6,347 nucleotides of DNA from assembly GCA_026397695.1 (NCBI GenBank), contig JAPLUJ010000318.1:1-6347 (forward strand), in the 5' to 3' direction. This document shows, piece after piece, positions 1 through 6,063 of the stretch; the first letter of the stretch is position 1; each line of letters starts with the position of its first letter. The notes beneath the pieces were generated by a model, which did no database searches, was not told where the DNA came from, and worked only from the letters and a program-made list of their open reading frames with translations. The translations under genes and the position numbers were made by a program. This stretch comes from Verrucomicrobiota bacterium. GTDB lineage: Bacteria > Verrucomicrobiota > Verrucomicrobiia > Verrucomicrobiales > Akkermansiaceae.

Positions 1-1
1 C

Positions 2-157
2 GGCTGCATCCGCATGGGCAGCCGCGATGTGGCCGATCTCTACAAACGCGTCGGCTACGGCGCGGACGTATTTGTGATCCGCGGATCGATCCGGGCGCAG
101 CCATCTCACCCAGCCTCGGCATCCCTCGGAACCCCAACCGCCCAGCCGCGAGGATGA
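2..157 (+). CDS. L,D-transpeptidase (YkuD family), C-terminal end only
   Basis: The reading frame is open from the left edge and gives 51 residues before TGA at 155-157. It begins Gly-Cys-Ile-Arg-Met, the second half of the YkuD catalytic signature (S)HGC(I/L)R(M/L), followed by DVADLYKRVGYGADVFVIR, the usual end of this domain. Cys2 of the visible fragment would be the catalytic nucleophile. Enzymes of this family form 3-3 cross-links in peptidoglycan or attach proteins to it, acting in the cell envelope after export. The histidine of the signature and the rest of the domain lie left of the window. The final 20 or so residues after VIRGSI are Pro/Ala/Ser-rich and look like a disordered tail. 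Family assignment is firm for so short a piece; substrate and exact role cannot be told. Confidence 0.8.
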   Translation, partial: GCIRMGSRDVADLYKRVGYGADVFVIRGSIRAQPSHPASASLGTPTAQPRG

Positions 158-176
158 GAATCTCCCAAACACGAGC

Positions 177-204
177 TTGACACCCGCAACGGAATCATTA
201 CTTT
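177..204 (+). promoter_or_regulatory. putative housekeeping promoter of rpsT
   Basis: A perfect TTGACA -35 box lies at 177-182. At a 16-base spacing the best -10 is TACTTT (199-204), which keeps only three of six consensus bases (T1, A2, T6), so the -10 is the weak part. Transcription would begin near 211, leaving a leader of about 40 bases that ends in a T7 run (231-237) and AAGAAACCATC before the rpsT start. There is no clear Shine-Dalgarno sequence, only a purine-rich AAGAAA. The position, between a stop codon and a strongly expressed ribosomal gene, supports the call. Confidence 0.5.
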
Positions 205-249
205 TCCCGCCCCCGCCTCCGGGCAATCGATTTTTTTCAAGAAACCATC

Positions 250-513
250 ATGGCCAATCACAAATCCTCGATCAAACGCACGCGCCAAACTCTCGTCCGG
301 ACCGAACGCAACCGTGCGGAAAAAAGCCGCATGAAAACCCTGCGCAAAAAGACCCTCGCCGCCATTGCTGCGGGCGACAAAGTGGCGGCATCCAATGCCA
401 GCGCCGAGTTTTCCTCCGCCGTGGACAAGGCCGCCAAGCGCAATGTGATCCACTCTAACAAGGCCGCAAACCTGAAGAGCAAGACCGCCAAGGCCTTGGC
501 CGGCATTGCCTGA
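250..513 (+). CDS. rpsT: 30S ribosomal protein S20
   Basis: This encodes an 87-residue, strongly basic protein starting MANHKSSIKRTRQT, the standard opening of bacterial S20. It continues with the helix-rich pattern RNRAEKSRMKTLRKK and ends with a second conserved basic segment around residues 58-83 (DKAAKRNVIHSNKAANLKSK). Length matches the family (about 85-90 residues). S20 binds 16S rRNA early in assembly of the small subunit body. The gene is monocistronic by appearance: its own promoter lies upstream and a strong hairpin-T7 terminator begins inside its last codons. The start is the only ATG that gives the conserved N-terminus; it has no obvious Shine-Dalgarno sequence, as with most starts in this window. 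Confidence 0.97.
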   Translation: MANHKSSIKRTRQTLVRTERNRAEKSRMKTLRKKTLAAIAAGDKVAASNASAEFSSAVDKAAKRNVIHSNKAANLKSKTAKALAGIA

Positions 514-536
514 TCGTCAGGTGTGCCGGTTTTTTT
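500..536 (+). terminator. intrinsic terminator of rpsT
   Basis: CCGGCA (500-505) pairs with TGCCGG (524-529). After a small internal loop (TTG opposite TG), CCTGA (509-513) pairs with TCAGG (517-521) around a TCG loop. Seven T residues follow directly (530-536). The hairpin starts within the last codons of rpsT and the stop codon is part of the stem, so the coding end and the terminator are merged. Confidence 0.85.
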
Positions 537-557
537 CCCCGGCCATCCAAACTCCAA

Positions 558-586
558 GCGGACCGGACCACCGGTGCCGCTTTTTT
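558..586 (+). terminator. second hairpin-T6 terminator or attenuator
   Basis: GCGG-ACCGG (558-566) pairs with CCGGT-CCGC (571-575 and 577-580), with one bulged G at 576 and an ACCA loop (567-570). Six T residues follow at 581-586. It is 21 bases after the rpsT terminator and ends only 10 bases before the next start codon. It may be a back-up terminator for rpsT or an attenuator for the zinc-ribbon gene. The T tract lies only on the plus-strand side, so it does not serve the minus strand. Confidence 0.7.
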
Positions 587-596
587 CATAGCCACC

Positions 597-827
597 ATGC
601 CTGCACCAGCTCCACCCAACCGCGCCACCACCGCCGCAAAAATCGCCGCCAATCCCATCGGCTACAAAGTCTGTGAGGGATGTGATTCGATTGTCGGGAG
701 CGGCGCGGCATTGTGCCCGAACTGCCACGGCTATCGCTTTGAGGCATCCGCCGAACGGGTCATTCACCAAGCGCGTATCCTCGGTGCCCGCGAGCAAACC
801 TCGGTCACGGCACAGGATCTGGGATGA
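597..827 (+). CDS. small zinc-ribbon protein of unknown function
   Basis: The 76-residue product has a Pro/Ala-rich first 20 residues, then a compact CxxC-x10-CxxC module (Cys26, Cys29, Cys40, Cys43) in the contexts VCEGCDSIV and LCPNCHGYRF, followed by a charged region with ERVIHQARILG that is probably helical. The four cysteines should bind one zinc ion, as in rubredoxin-like or ribosomal zinc ribbons. Short proteins of this pattern are familiar to me from Verrucomicrobia, but I know of no assigned role; a nucleic-acid-binding or ribosome-associated job would fit a neighbour of rpsT but is only a guess. No signal peptide or membrane segment is present. The ATG at 597 is the only usable start ahead of the cysteines. 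It has no Shine-Dalgarno sequence and sits 10 bases after a terminator-like hairpin. Confidence 0.8.
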   Translation: MPAPAPPNRATTAAKIAANPIGYKVCEGCDSIVGSGAALCPNCHGYRFEASAERVIHQARILGAREQTSVTAQDLG

Positions 828-860
828 GGCTCCGACCAAAACCAAAACCTAACATATCCT

Positions 861-1460
861 ATGAAATCTCCACCGCAATCTTCGATCGGCTTCAAGGAAT
901 GGCAGGTCATCTGTGACGCGCTGGCCACGGGACGTCAGTCAATCTTGTTACGCAAAGGCGGCATTCACGAAGGTCGGCAGGGGTTTTCCTTCGCCCATTC
1001 CTCGTTTTTCCTGTTCCCCACCCGATTCCACGCCCACAGCGACCAAGTCCGCGAAGGCGAGGTGCAAATGCTGCCCGAATGGCAGGCAGGCGACGAAATC
1101 CGCGTCACCCACCATGCCGAAGCACGGTGGGCAGTCACACTCATGGATTGGGAACAAGTCGCTGCCTTGCAACCTCACCACATCTACGCGGATGCCACCG
1201 TGCGTGAACGTTTCGATTGGCAGGGCAAAGGCATGGCGTCGGGTTGGCAGGGCAAAGGCATGGCGTCGGGCAGCATTCACGTCGCATTGGTGCGCGTGCG
1301 GAAACTCGCCGTGCCTTGGTGTTTTCCCTACGCCACCAGCTACGGTGGATGCCGTAGTTGGATCGAGCTGCCCGCACCTCCCGCCGCCTGGCAGGAATCC
1401 GCGCTGCCGGTGCTCGATGATGACCGTTTCGCCGGACTGGCCGGTGAACTCGGAATCTAA
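861..1460 (+). CDS. DUF1802 family protein
   Basis: This 199-residue protein shows the hallmarks I associate with DUF1802: [11 protein letters not shown] near the N-terminus (11-21), [14 protein letters not shown] (29-42), FFLFPTRFH (49-57), a central [10 protein letters not shown] strand (140-149) and [10 protein letters not shown] (161-170). The family is of unknown function. Residues 120-137 are a 9-residue segment (WQGKGMASG) present twice in tandem, caused by an exact 27-bp DNA duplication; without it the protein would be 190 residues. The gene follows the zinc-ribbon gene by 33 bases on the same strand and may be co-transcribed with it. No signal peptide is seen, so it should be cytoplasmic. 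The ATG start lacks a Shine-Dalgarno sequence. Its TAA stop overlaps the stop of the converging thrH gene. Confidence 0.8.
   Translation: MKSPPQSSIGFKEWQVICDALATGRQSILLRKGGIHEGRQGFSFAHSSFFLFPTRFHAHSDQVREGEVQMLPEWQAGDEIRVTHHAEARWAVTLMDWEQVAALQPHHIYADATVRERFDWQGKGMASGWQGKGMASGSIHVALVRVRKLAVPWCFPYATSYGGCRSWIELPAPPAAWQESALPVLDDDRFAGLAGELGI
1217..1270 (+). repeat. perfect 27-bp tandem duplication inside the DUF1802 gene
   Basis: Bases 1217-1243 and 1244-1270 are identical 27-mers (each begins TTGGCAGGGCAAAGG and ends GCGTCGGG). Being a multiple of three, the duplication keeps the frame and adds nine residues. Zero divergence between copies points to a recent event or an assembly artefact. Confidence 0.97.
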
Positions 1461-2071
1461 GTCGCGATTTCGCTGATGGCTTCCTGCAAGGCGGCATATT
1501 CGCGCAGCGCCGGAAACTGCGGGAATTCCGCCGCAACATTGGCCGATGGGCGGAACAGAATGCCATGATCGGCTGCGAGGAGCATATTGATATCGTTGTA
1601 GGAATCGCCCACCGCAATGACGCGGAAGCCGAGGCTCTTGAAGGCGATGGCGGCGTGTTTCTTGCCGTCTTTTTGGCGCAGGCGGTAATCGACAATGTGA
1701 TTGTTCTCGTCCACCACCAGTGTGTTGCAGAACAGGGTGGGGTGGTGCAGCTTGGCCTTCAGCGGACCCACGAATTCGTAATAACTGTCGGTCAAAATCA
1801 CCAGCGCCAGCCGCTCGCGCACCCAATCCGTGAAGGCAATCGCTCCCGGCAGCGGGTCAAGCGTGGCAATCACCGCCTGTAGGTCACGCAATTTCAGTCC
1901 GTGTTCACGCAGCAATTGCAGGCGTCCGCGCATCAGTTCGTCGTAATCGGGGATGTCACGGGTGGTCAGGCGTAATTTTTCTATGCCGGTCTTTTCAGCG
2001 ACGGCGATCCAGATTTCGGGCGTGAAAACGCCCTCCATATCCATGGCGATTAGGGTGGGACGGGAATTCAT
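1457..2071 (-). CDS. thrH: ThrH-type phosphoserine phosphatase / homoserine phosphotransferase
   Basis: The 204-residue HAD-superfamily protein closely follows Pseudomonas ThrH as I recall it: [20 protein letters not shown] (11-30), [12 protein letters not shown] (36-47), REHGLKL (55-61), [10 protein letters not shown] (91-100), LRQKDGKK (131-138), [17 protein letters not shown] (144-160), [10 protein letters not shown] (170-179) and [11 protein letters not shown] (182-192). Asp11 is the expected nucleophile of motif I, with Glu13 in place of the usual second Asp as in ThrH. Thr94/Ser96 are motif II, the Lys residues near 137-145 motif III, and Asp156/Asp160 motif IV. ThrH dephosphorylates phosphoserine in the last step of serine synthesis and can pass the phosphate to homoserine, linking to threonine synthesis. 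It is cytoplasmic. The start at 2071 gives the conserved N-terminus; no Shine-Dalgarno sequence precedes it. It stands alone, convergent with DUF1802 and divergent from exbB. Confidence 0.93.
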   Translation of the reverse strand: MNSRPTLIAMDMEGVFTPEIWIAVAEKTGIEKLRLTTRDIPDYDELMRGRLQLLREHGLKLRDLQAVIATLDPLPGAIAFTDWVRERLALVILTDSYYEFVGPLKAKLHHPTLFCNTLVVDENNHIVDYRLRQKDGKKHAAIAFKSLGFRVIAVGDSYNDINMLLAADHGILFRPSANVAAEFPQFPALREYAALQEAISEIAT

Positions 2072-2230
2072 GGTTGATTGTTAGAAAATTGCGGCTTGGG
2101 TGTCGGTGCTTGAGGCGGCACACGCCCGTGAACATACCCGACCGCCCCGCACTGCCAAGGACTTTGTGGGTGCAGACCAATCCCCGGGCTTGCGTTGGGC
2201 CGGATGATGGCTAGACTTCTCCTCACGTTC

Positions 2231-3064
2231 ATGAAGTTCCGTCATTTTATTGCTGCGGGGTTTTTCCTCTCTGCGTCCTTTGTATCCGCCGCCGCGACCA
2301 CCGCAGCGGCTACGGAACCGGTGTCCAAACAGATTGATATTCTCGAGGTTCTGGCGAAGGGCGGCCCCATGATTTACCCGCTCGGAGTCATGTCGGTCAT
2401 CATGGTGCTTCTCATCCTGGTGTTCCTGCTGTCCATCCGGCGCAACGTGATCGCCAGCGACCGCTTCATGAATGCCGCGGAGTCGATGATCCGTAAACGC
2501 GACTATCTGGGCCTGCTCGCCTACAGCCAGCGGCGCAACGAGTGCGTCGCGCGCATCACCCAGAAAACGCTGGAATTCGTCGCTGGCAATCCGTCGATCC
2601 CATTCGAAAACGTCCGTGAAGCGGCGCAGACCGAAGGCTCCCGCCAAGCGGGTATGCTGACCGCCCGCATCACTTATCTAGCAGATATCGGATCGCTCGC
2701 GCCGATGGTGGGATTGCTCGGCACGGTCATCGGCATGATCAAGGCGTTCATCGAGATCTCCACCGGCGAAGTCCAAGGGGTGCGCCAGATGGGATTGGCC
2801 CAAGGCGTCTCCGAGGCCTTGATCGCCACCGCCTGCGGCTTGGCCATCAGCATCGTGGCCCTTTCGTTCTATTCGTTCTTCCGGGGACGGGTGCAAAAAT
2901 ACATCGGGGAACTCGAAGCCGCCGCAACCCACCTCGTCGCCCTGCTCCATGGCCATTTCGAACGCCAACCGATCCAGTCTCACGGGTCGCGTGCGCGCGA
3001 CGACCAGTCGATGCCCGTGCCCTCCCGCCTCGGCGCGGACCGTCACGATATCCAGGGAATCTAA
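2231..3064 (+). CDS. MotA/TolQ/ExbB proton channel family protein
   Basis: This is the proton-channel subunit of an ExbB/ExbD- or TolQ/TolR-type motor in the inner membrane. From the ATG at 2231 it is 277 residues. A signal-like N-terminus (1-20, MKFRHF then a hydrophobic core ending SFVSA) is followed by TM1 (about 48-69), a cytoplasmic region with RKRDYLGLLAYSQRRNE (88-104), TM2 with the family motif APMVGLLGTVIGM (157-169), TM3 with EALIATACGLAISIVAL (195-211), and a polar tail after 243. The cleavable-looking N-terminus ahead of TM1 is an extension beyond classical TolQ. In-frame alternatives are ATG at 2204 or 2207 and TTG at 2195; none has a Shine-Dalgarno sequence. I chose 2231 because it gives the cleanest signal sequence. 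The exbD-like gene starts 12 bases after the stop, so the two are surely co-transcribed. The energised partner is not known, so no gene symbol is given. Confidence 0.92.
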   Translation: MKFRHFIAAGFFLSASFVSAAATTAAATEPVSKQIDILEVLAKGGPMIYPLGVMSVIMVLLILVFLLSIRRNVIASDRFMNAAESMIRKRDYLGLLAYSQRRNECVARITQKTLEFVAGNPSIPFENVREAAQTEGSRQAGMLTARITYLADIGSLAPMVGLLGTVIGMIKAFIEISTGEVQGVRQMGLAQGVSEALIATACGLAISIVALSFYSFFRGRVQKYIGELEAAATHLVALLHGHFERQPIQSHGSRARDDQSMPVPSRLGADRHDIQGI

Positions 3065-3076
3065 CATTTCTAACGA

Positions 3077-3496
3077 ATGAAATTCGCCAGCCGTCAACCG
3101 CCGCCCATTGCCATGCAGTTGGCACCGATGATTGACATCCTGCTGCTGTTGCTGAGCTTCTTCATCATCAGTTGGCAGTTCAGCCGCTCGGAAACCGAGC
3201 TCAATGTCTCGGTGCCCACCGCCCAGGAAGGCGCGGAACCAGAACGCCAGCGCGGCGAAATCATCATCAACGTGCTGCCCGACGAATCCATCCGCGTCGA
3301 AGGCCTCACCATGAATTTGCCCCAACTCCACGACAAACTCTCCGCCATCGCCGAGCGATTTAAAAACCAACCCGTGCGTATCCGCGGCGACGGCAAGGTG
3401 GCCTATCAGCGCATCGTCGAAGTGATCGACACCTGCCAGAAAGCGGGCATCTGGAATATCTCCTTTGCCACCCAACGCCCCGCCCCGGTCGAGTGA
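3077..3496 (+). CDS. ExbD/TolR biopolymer transport protein
   Basis: The 139-residue protein has the ExbD/TolR layout: a short cytoplasmic N-terminus, one transmembrane helix (about 15-35) and a periplasmic domain. The helix carries the sequence LAPMIDILLLLLSFF, in which Asp20 corresponds to the essential proton-path aspartate of ExbD/TolR. The periplasmic part shows the usual strand pattern, with GEIIINVLPDESIRVEG (60-76) and the end segment VRIRGDGKVAYQRIVEVIDTCQKAGI (about 99-124). Together with the upstream ExbB-like protein it should convert proton motive force into mechanical work on a periplasmic or outer-membrane partner. The next gene begins 28 bases downstream and encodes a secreted TPR protein, an arrangement that recalls tolQ-tolR...cpoB, though no tolA, tolB or pal is visible here. 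Confidence 0.93.
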   Translation: MKFASRQPPPIAMQLAPMIDILLLLLSFFIISWQFSRSETELNVSVPTAQEGAEPERQRGEIIINVLPDESIRVEGLTMNLPQLHDKLSAIAERFKNQPVRIRGDGKVAYQRIVEVIDTCQKAGIWNISFATQRPAPVE

Positions 3497-3524
3497 TCCT
3501 CTCCAAGGTGATGCGCCGTCGGGT

Positions 3525-4841
3525 ATGATTCGCTTGGCAAGCACCCCGAAAAAGGGCAATACTCCACCCGCTTTGAAACACACGCTCGCTTTCATCATCC
3601 TCCTGCTCGCCTATCCTGCGGTCGCCCAGATTCCCAAGGCCGCGGGCGCGGACCCGACGTTGGCCCCGGATGCCTCCAATGATGTATTTATGCGCGGCAA
3701 AAACCTCTACGACTCCGCCCAAGCCAGTACCGATTTGGCGAACCGCCGCGATTATTTCCAGCGCGCGGCCGAGATTCTGGCCGACTATGTCACGTCCTTC
3801 CCTAACCACCCGAATGCGGAATCCGCATGGTGGTATCTGGGCAATAGCTACTATCAAGCCGGCCAGATAGACGACGGCAAACGCTGCTTCAGCACCTTGT
3901 TGAATCGCTATGGCAAGGGCAAATGGGCCGCCGCCGCCGCTTACACGCTCGCCGCCGACCATTACAACAAGGCGGAATACGCCTTCGCCGCACCGTTGTT
4001 CGAGCGCTATGCCGCGAATGCCGCCAAGGCAGAGGAATCCTTCCGCGGCTATTACTTCGCGGGCAACTGCTATCGCCTCCTTGGCCGCGACCGCGAGGCC
4101 GTAGCGTCTTTTAAAAAAGTCATCGGTGACCCCGCCGGCATGCTGTTTGCACCGCAATCGAAAGTCGCACTCGGTCATCTCGCCCTCAAGACCGGCAAAC
4201 CGGATGAGGCCCTCGCCTATTTCGAGGATGTGGCCGCCGCCCCTGCCGCCCCGAAAGTACGCGGCGAGGCCGCGCTGCAGGCCGCGCTCACCGCCACCAA
4301 ACTCGACCGCGCCGATCTGGCAGACCGTTATCTCTCCCTGGTGCTCCGCACCCCTGGCATGGAGGATTTCCGCGCGGACGCCCAGCTCGCGTTGATGGAC
4401 AACCTCTTCGCAAAAAAGGAATACTCGGAAGTCGTCAAGGTGTTCCGTGACAGCCCCGTCAAGGCGGTGGGCGAAAAGGAGGCGGCACGCCTCATGATCG
4501 TCGGCCGCGCCTATATGCGCCTCAAACAACCCGGCGAGGCCCTCGCGTTGTTCCGCGAAGTCGAGAAACTCGTCAAACCCGAGGCCGATCTCGCGTTCCA
4601 CGCTTCCTATTACCGCCTGCTGTGCTTCTTCCCCTTCGAGCCGCCGCTCTTCAACCGCTTCGCGGCTGCGCGGGCCGAGTTCGTCGGGCATCCGCTGCTG
4701 GACCTGGTGCCTGAACGCATCGACCAAGGAAATCGCCGCCGCCGCGAAAATTTACAGCGAAATCAACGCCAGTGCCGTCAGCGAGAACAACCGCCCGGGC
4801 CTTCTCTATCAGCGCGGTTGGTGCCTGGCCGTGGCCGGTGA
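3525..4841 (+). CDS. secreted TPR protein, N-terminal part, frame broken near its end
   Basis: From ATG 3525 this frame gives 438 residues. Residues 17-34 form a signal-peptide core (LKHTLAFIILLLAYPAVAQ), so the protein is probably exported. TPR-like helix pairs follow: YFQRAAEILADYVTSFPNHP (77-96), AESAWWYLGNSYYQAGQIDDG (98-118), FRGYYFAGNCYRLLGRDREA (173-192), VALGHLALKTGKPDEALAYF (214-233), IVGRAYMRLKQPGEALALF (325-343). The TPR pattern holds to about residue 369. Residues 370-398 then look like a piece of LpxB, and the last 40 residues are Arg/Gln-rich out-of-frame reading. The TPR sequence resumes in the +1 frame and continues to 5910. The intact gene would encode roughly 800 residues, likely a periplasmic partner of the ExbB/ExbD pair. 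TTG at 3573 would give a shorter, more typical signal peptide (MKHTLAF...), so the start is uncertain. Confidence 0.8.
   Translation: MIRLASTPKKGNTPPALKHTLAFIILLLAYPAVAQIPKAAGADPTLAPDASNDVFMRGKNLYDSAQASTDLANRRDYFQRAAEILADYVTSFPNHPNAESAWWYLGNSYYQAGQIDDGKRCFSTLLNRYGKGKWAAAAAYTLAADHYNKAEYAFAAPLFERYAANAAKAEESFRGYYFAGNCYRLLGRDREAVASFKKVIGDPAGMLFAPQSKVALGHLALKTGKPDEALAYFEDVAAAPAAPKVRGEAALQAALTATKLDRADLADRYLSLVLRTPGMEDFRADAQLALMDNLFAKKEYSEVVKVFRDSPVKAVGEKEAARLMIVGRAYMRLKQPGEALALFREVEKLVKPEADLAFHASYYRLLCFFPFEPPLFNRFAAARAEFVGHPLLDLVPERIDQGNRRRRENLQRNQRQCRQREQPPGPSLSARLVPGRGR
4626..4716 (+). other. LpxB-like segment embedded in the TPR gene
   Basis: In the frame of the upstream TPR gene this stretch reads FFPFEPPLFNRF and then AEFVGHPLLDLVPER. 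From memory, E. coli LpxB (lipid A disaccharide synthase) has AFLPFEKAFYDKY then CRFIGHTMADAMP, and other LpxB proteins carry GHPL. The PFE and GH motifs are spaced almost equally (15 residues here, 14 there). Neither feature is expected in a TPR protein. Upstream (to RLL, about 4622) and downstream (LNASTKEIAAAAKIYSEI in the +1 frame from 4711) the sequence is TPR-like. The third codon positions are GC-rich in this frame, as for a genuine coding segment. A short stretch encoding LLCFF may be shared by both genes and so may have guided the join. Confidence 0.55.
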
Positions 4842-5910
4842 TCCGCAAGGCGCCATCCGTTCGCTCAGCGAATTCATCACCCGCTATCCGGATGACCCGC
4901 GCGTCCCGTCGGCCCTCGGCAAACGGGCCAAAGCCTATGCCGAGGCCGATGATTCGCAAAAGGCCATCGCGGATTTCGATCGCCTTACGGCTGCCGGTTC
5001 ACCCGAGGATCTAGCGTCGTTCGCATGGCTCGAGTCCGCCCGCATGCGCCGCGGAGAAAATAACTTTGCGGACATGATCGCCCGCTATCAGGGACTGCTG
5101 AAAAATGTCAACAATCTCAGCGATAACCTGCAGGCCGAGGCCAATTATTGGATCGGCTGGGGACTCGTCAAAACCAACGCTTCCAAGGATGCCATCACCT
5201 ATCTGGAACAAGCCCGCAAACTCCGCCCCGACGCCTACCGCAAACACGCCGGAATCCTCCTCGCGCTCGGCTACTTCGCCGCCCAGGATGCCAACAAACT
5301 CACGACGGAAATCAACCTCGCCATCGATGGCAAATATGAATCTGACATCCCCGACCAGGTGCTCCAGTGGTGCGGCATGCAGGCCTTCAATGCCGGCGAC
5401 TACACCGCCGCCGCCAATTGCCTCGCACGGGTCGCCACCCCGGATGAACCCCGCGCCACCCCCAAGGAAGTCTGGCGATACCTCGCCAAAGCACGCCTCG
5501 AAACCAACGCCGCCGCCGGCGCTCTAACAGCCGCCAACAACGTCCTCGACGTCGAGACCGATCCGTCATGGAAGGCCGATGGAATGCTCGACCGCGGCCG
5601 CGCCCTGCTCTTGCTGGACCGCCCGGCGGATGCCCGCAAGGCTGCCGATGAGGCGCTCGCACTCCGTCCTCAGGGGCGGACCAGCGCCGGCCTGCGCATC
5701 CTGTTAGGCGATCTCGAAATCAAGGCCGCCGATCCCAAAAAAGCCTCCGCCGAATACCTCATCGTCGTCAAGTTTCACGAGGACAAGGATCTGAAACCAC
5801 TCGCTCTGTGGAAACTCGTCAGTGCCCTCGAACAACAAAAGGACAAAGCCGAGGCGGACAAATACCGCCTGCAACTCAAGACCGAGTTCCCCGATTGGAA
5901 ATCCCCGTGA
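4831..5910 (+). CDS. TPR protein, C-terminal part (continuation in the +1 frame)
   Basis: This 359-residue frame opens with GTG at 4831, but the same reading is open and TPR-like well upstream (LNASTKEIAAAAKIYSEI from 4711, then RPGLLYQRGWCLAVAGD from 4792). The GTG is therefore probably not a natural start but the first start codon after a frame break. It contains repeated helix pairs: GDPQGAIRSLSEFITRYP, ALGKRAKAYAEADDSQKAIADF, EANYWIGWGLVKTNASKDAI, YLAKARLETNAAAGALTAANNVL, LDRGRALLLLDRPADARKAADEAL, and a last one with KPLALWKLVSALEQQKDKAEADKY near the C-terminus. No signal peptide or membrane segment belongs to it, so if made alone it would stay in the cytoplasm. It overlaps the upstream frame by 11 bases. 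It is best read as the second half of one large exported TPR protein of the exbB-exbD operon. Confidence 0.8.
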   Translation: MAGDPQGAIRSLSEFITRYPDDPRVPSALGKRAKAYAEADDSQKAIADFDRLTAAGSPEDLASFAWLESARMRRGENNFADMIARYQGLLKNVNNLSDNLQAEANYWIGWGLVKTNASKDAITYLEQARKLRPDAYRKHAGILLALGYFAAQDANKLTTEINLAIDGKYESDIPDQVLQWCGMQAFNAGDYTAAANCLARVATPDEPRATPKEVWRYLAKARLETNAAAGALTAANNVLDVETDPSWKADGMLDRGRALLLLDRPADARKAADEALALRPQGRTSAGLRILLGDLEIKAADPKKASAEYLIVVKFHEDKDLKPLALWKLVSALEQQKDKAEADKYRLQLKTEFPDWKSP

Positions 5911-5966
5911 TCCGCTATAAATGCAACAAACTGGCGCAGGAACCGGTCGATTTTTCGCGGATGATG

Positions 5967-5981
5967 GCGTCACGATGACGC
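5967..5981. promoter_or_regulatory. 15-bp inverted repeat, possible activator site
   Basis: GCGTCA (5967-5972), three bases CGA, then TGACGC (5976-5981) form a perfect 6-bp inverted repeat. No T tract follows, so it is a poor terminator for the TPR operon. Its centre lies about 86 bases before the start site predicted for the sigma-54 promoter at 6034-6049, within the range where enhancer-binding proteins usually bind. An operator role is an inference from position only. Confidence 0.35.
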
Positions 5982-6033
5982 GATGAATTGTGGAAAAGGA
6001 ACTCAAACCGCTGATTTTCACAGGTTTGCGTGT

Positions 6034-6049
6034 TGGCACATGATTTGCA
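6034..6049 (+). promoter_or_regulatory. sigma-54 (RpoN) -24/-12 promoter
   Basis: The bases TGGCACATGATTTGCA match the sigma-54 consensus TGGCACG-N4-TTGCW at every defined position but one (A instead of G at 6040). GG (6035-6036) and GC (6047-6048) are exactly 12 bases apart, as the -24/-12 elements require. The predicted start of transcription is near 6060, right at the beginning of the GC-rich structured leader. This promoter class needs an ATP-dependent enhancer-binding activator; none is encoded in the window. Confidence 0.75.
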
Positions 6050-6063
6050 ATGATCACCCATGT

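Noticed and set aside
209..237. A hairpin with T7 tract upstream of rpsT as a terminator of the L,D-transpeptidase
   Set aside because: Only four base pairs (GCCC/GGGC) with an 8-base loop and a 6-base gap before the T run, and it lies downstream of the likely rpsT start of transcription.
3511..3528. A five-codon frame (MRRRV) after AAGGTG, overlapping the TPR start as ATGA
   Set aside because: The SD-like AAGG is only two bases from this ATG and 16 from the real one, so neither spacing works well; most likely chance.
4625..4725. A local inversion as the cause of the TPR frame break
   Set aside because: Reading the reverse complement gives VDAFRHQVQQRMPDELG-like sequence with no TPR pattern, while the forward reading matches LpxB motifs with correct spacing.
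3360..4727. A 455-residue minus-strand reading frame opposite exbD and the TPR gene
   Set aside because: It is the antisense shadow of GC-rich coding DNA. Its sequence is Gly/Arg/Val-rich and without domains, while the plus strand shows clear TPR repeats and a signal peptide.
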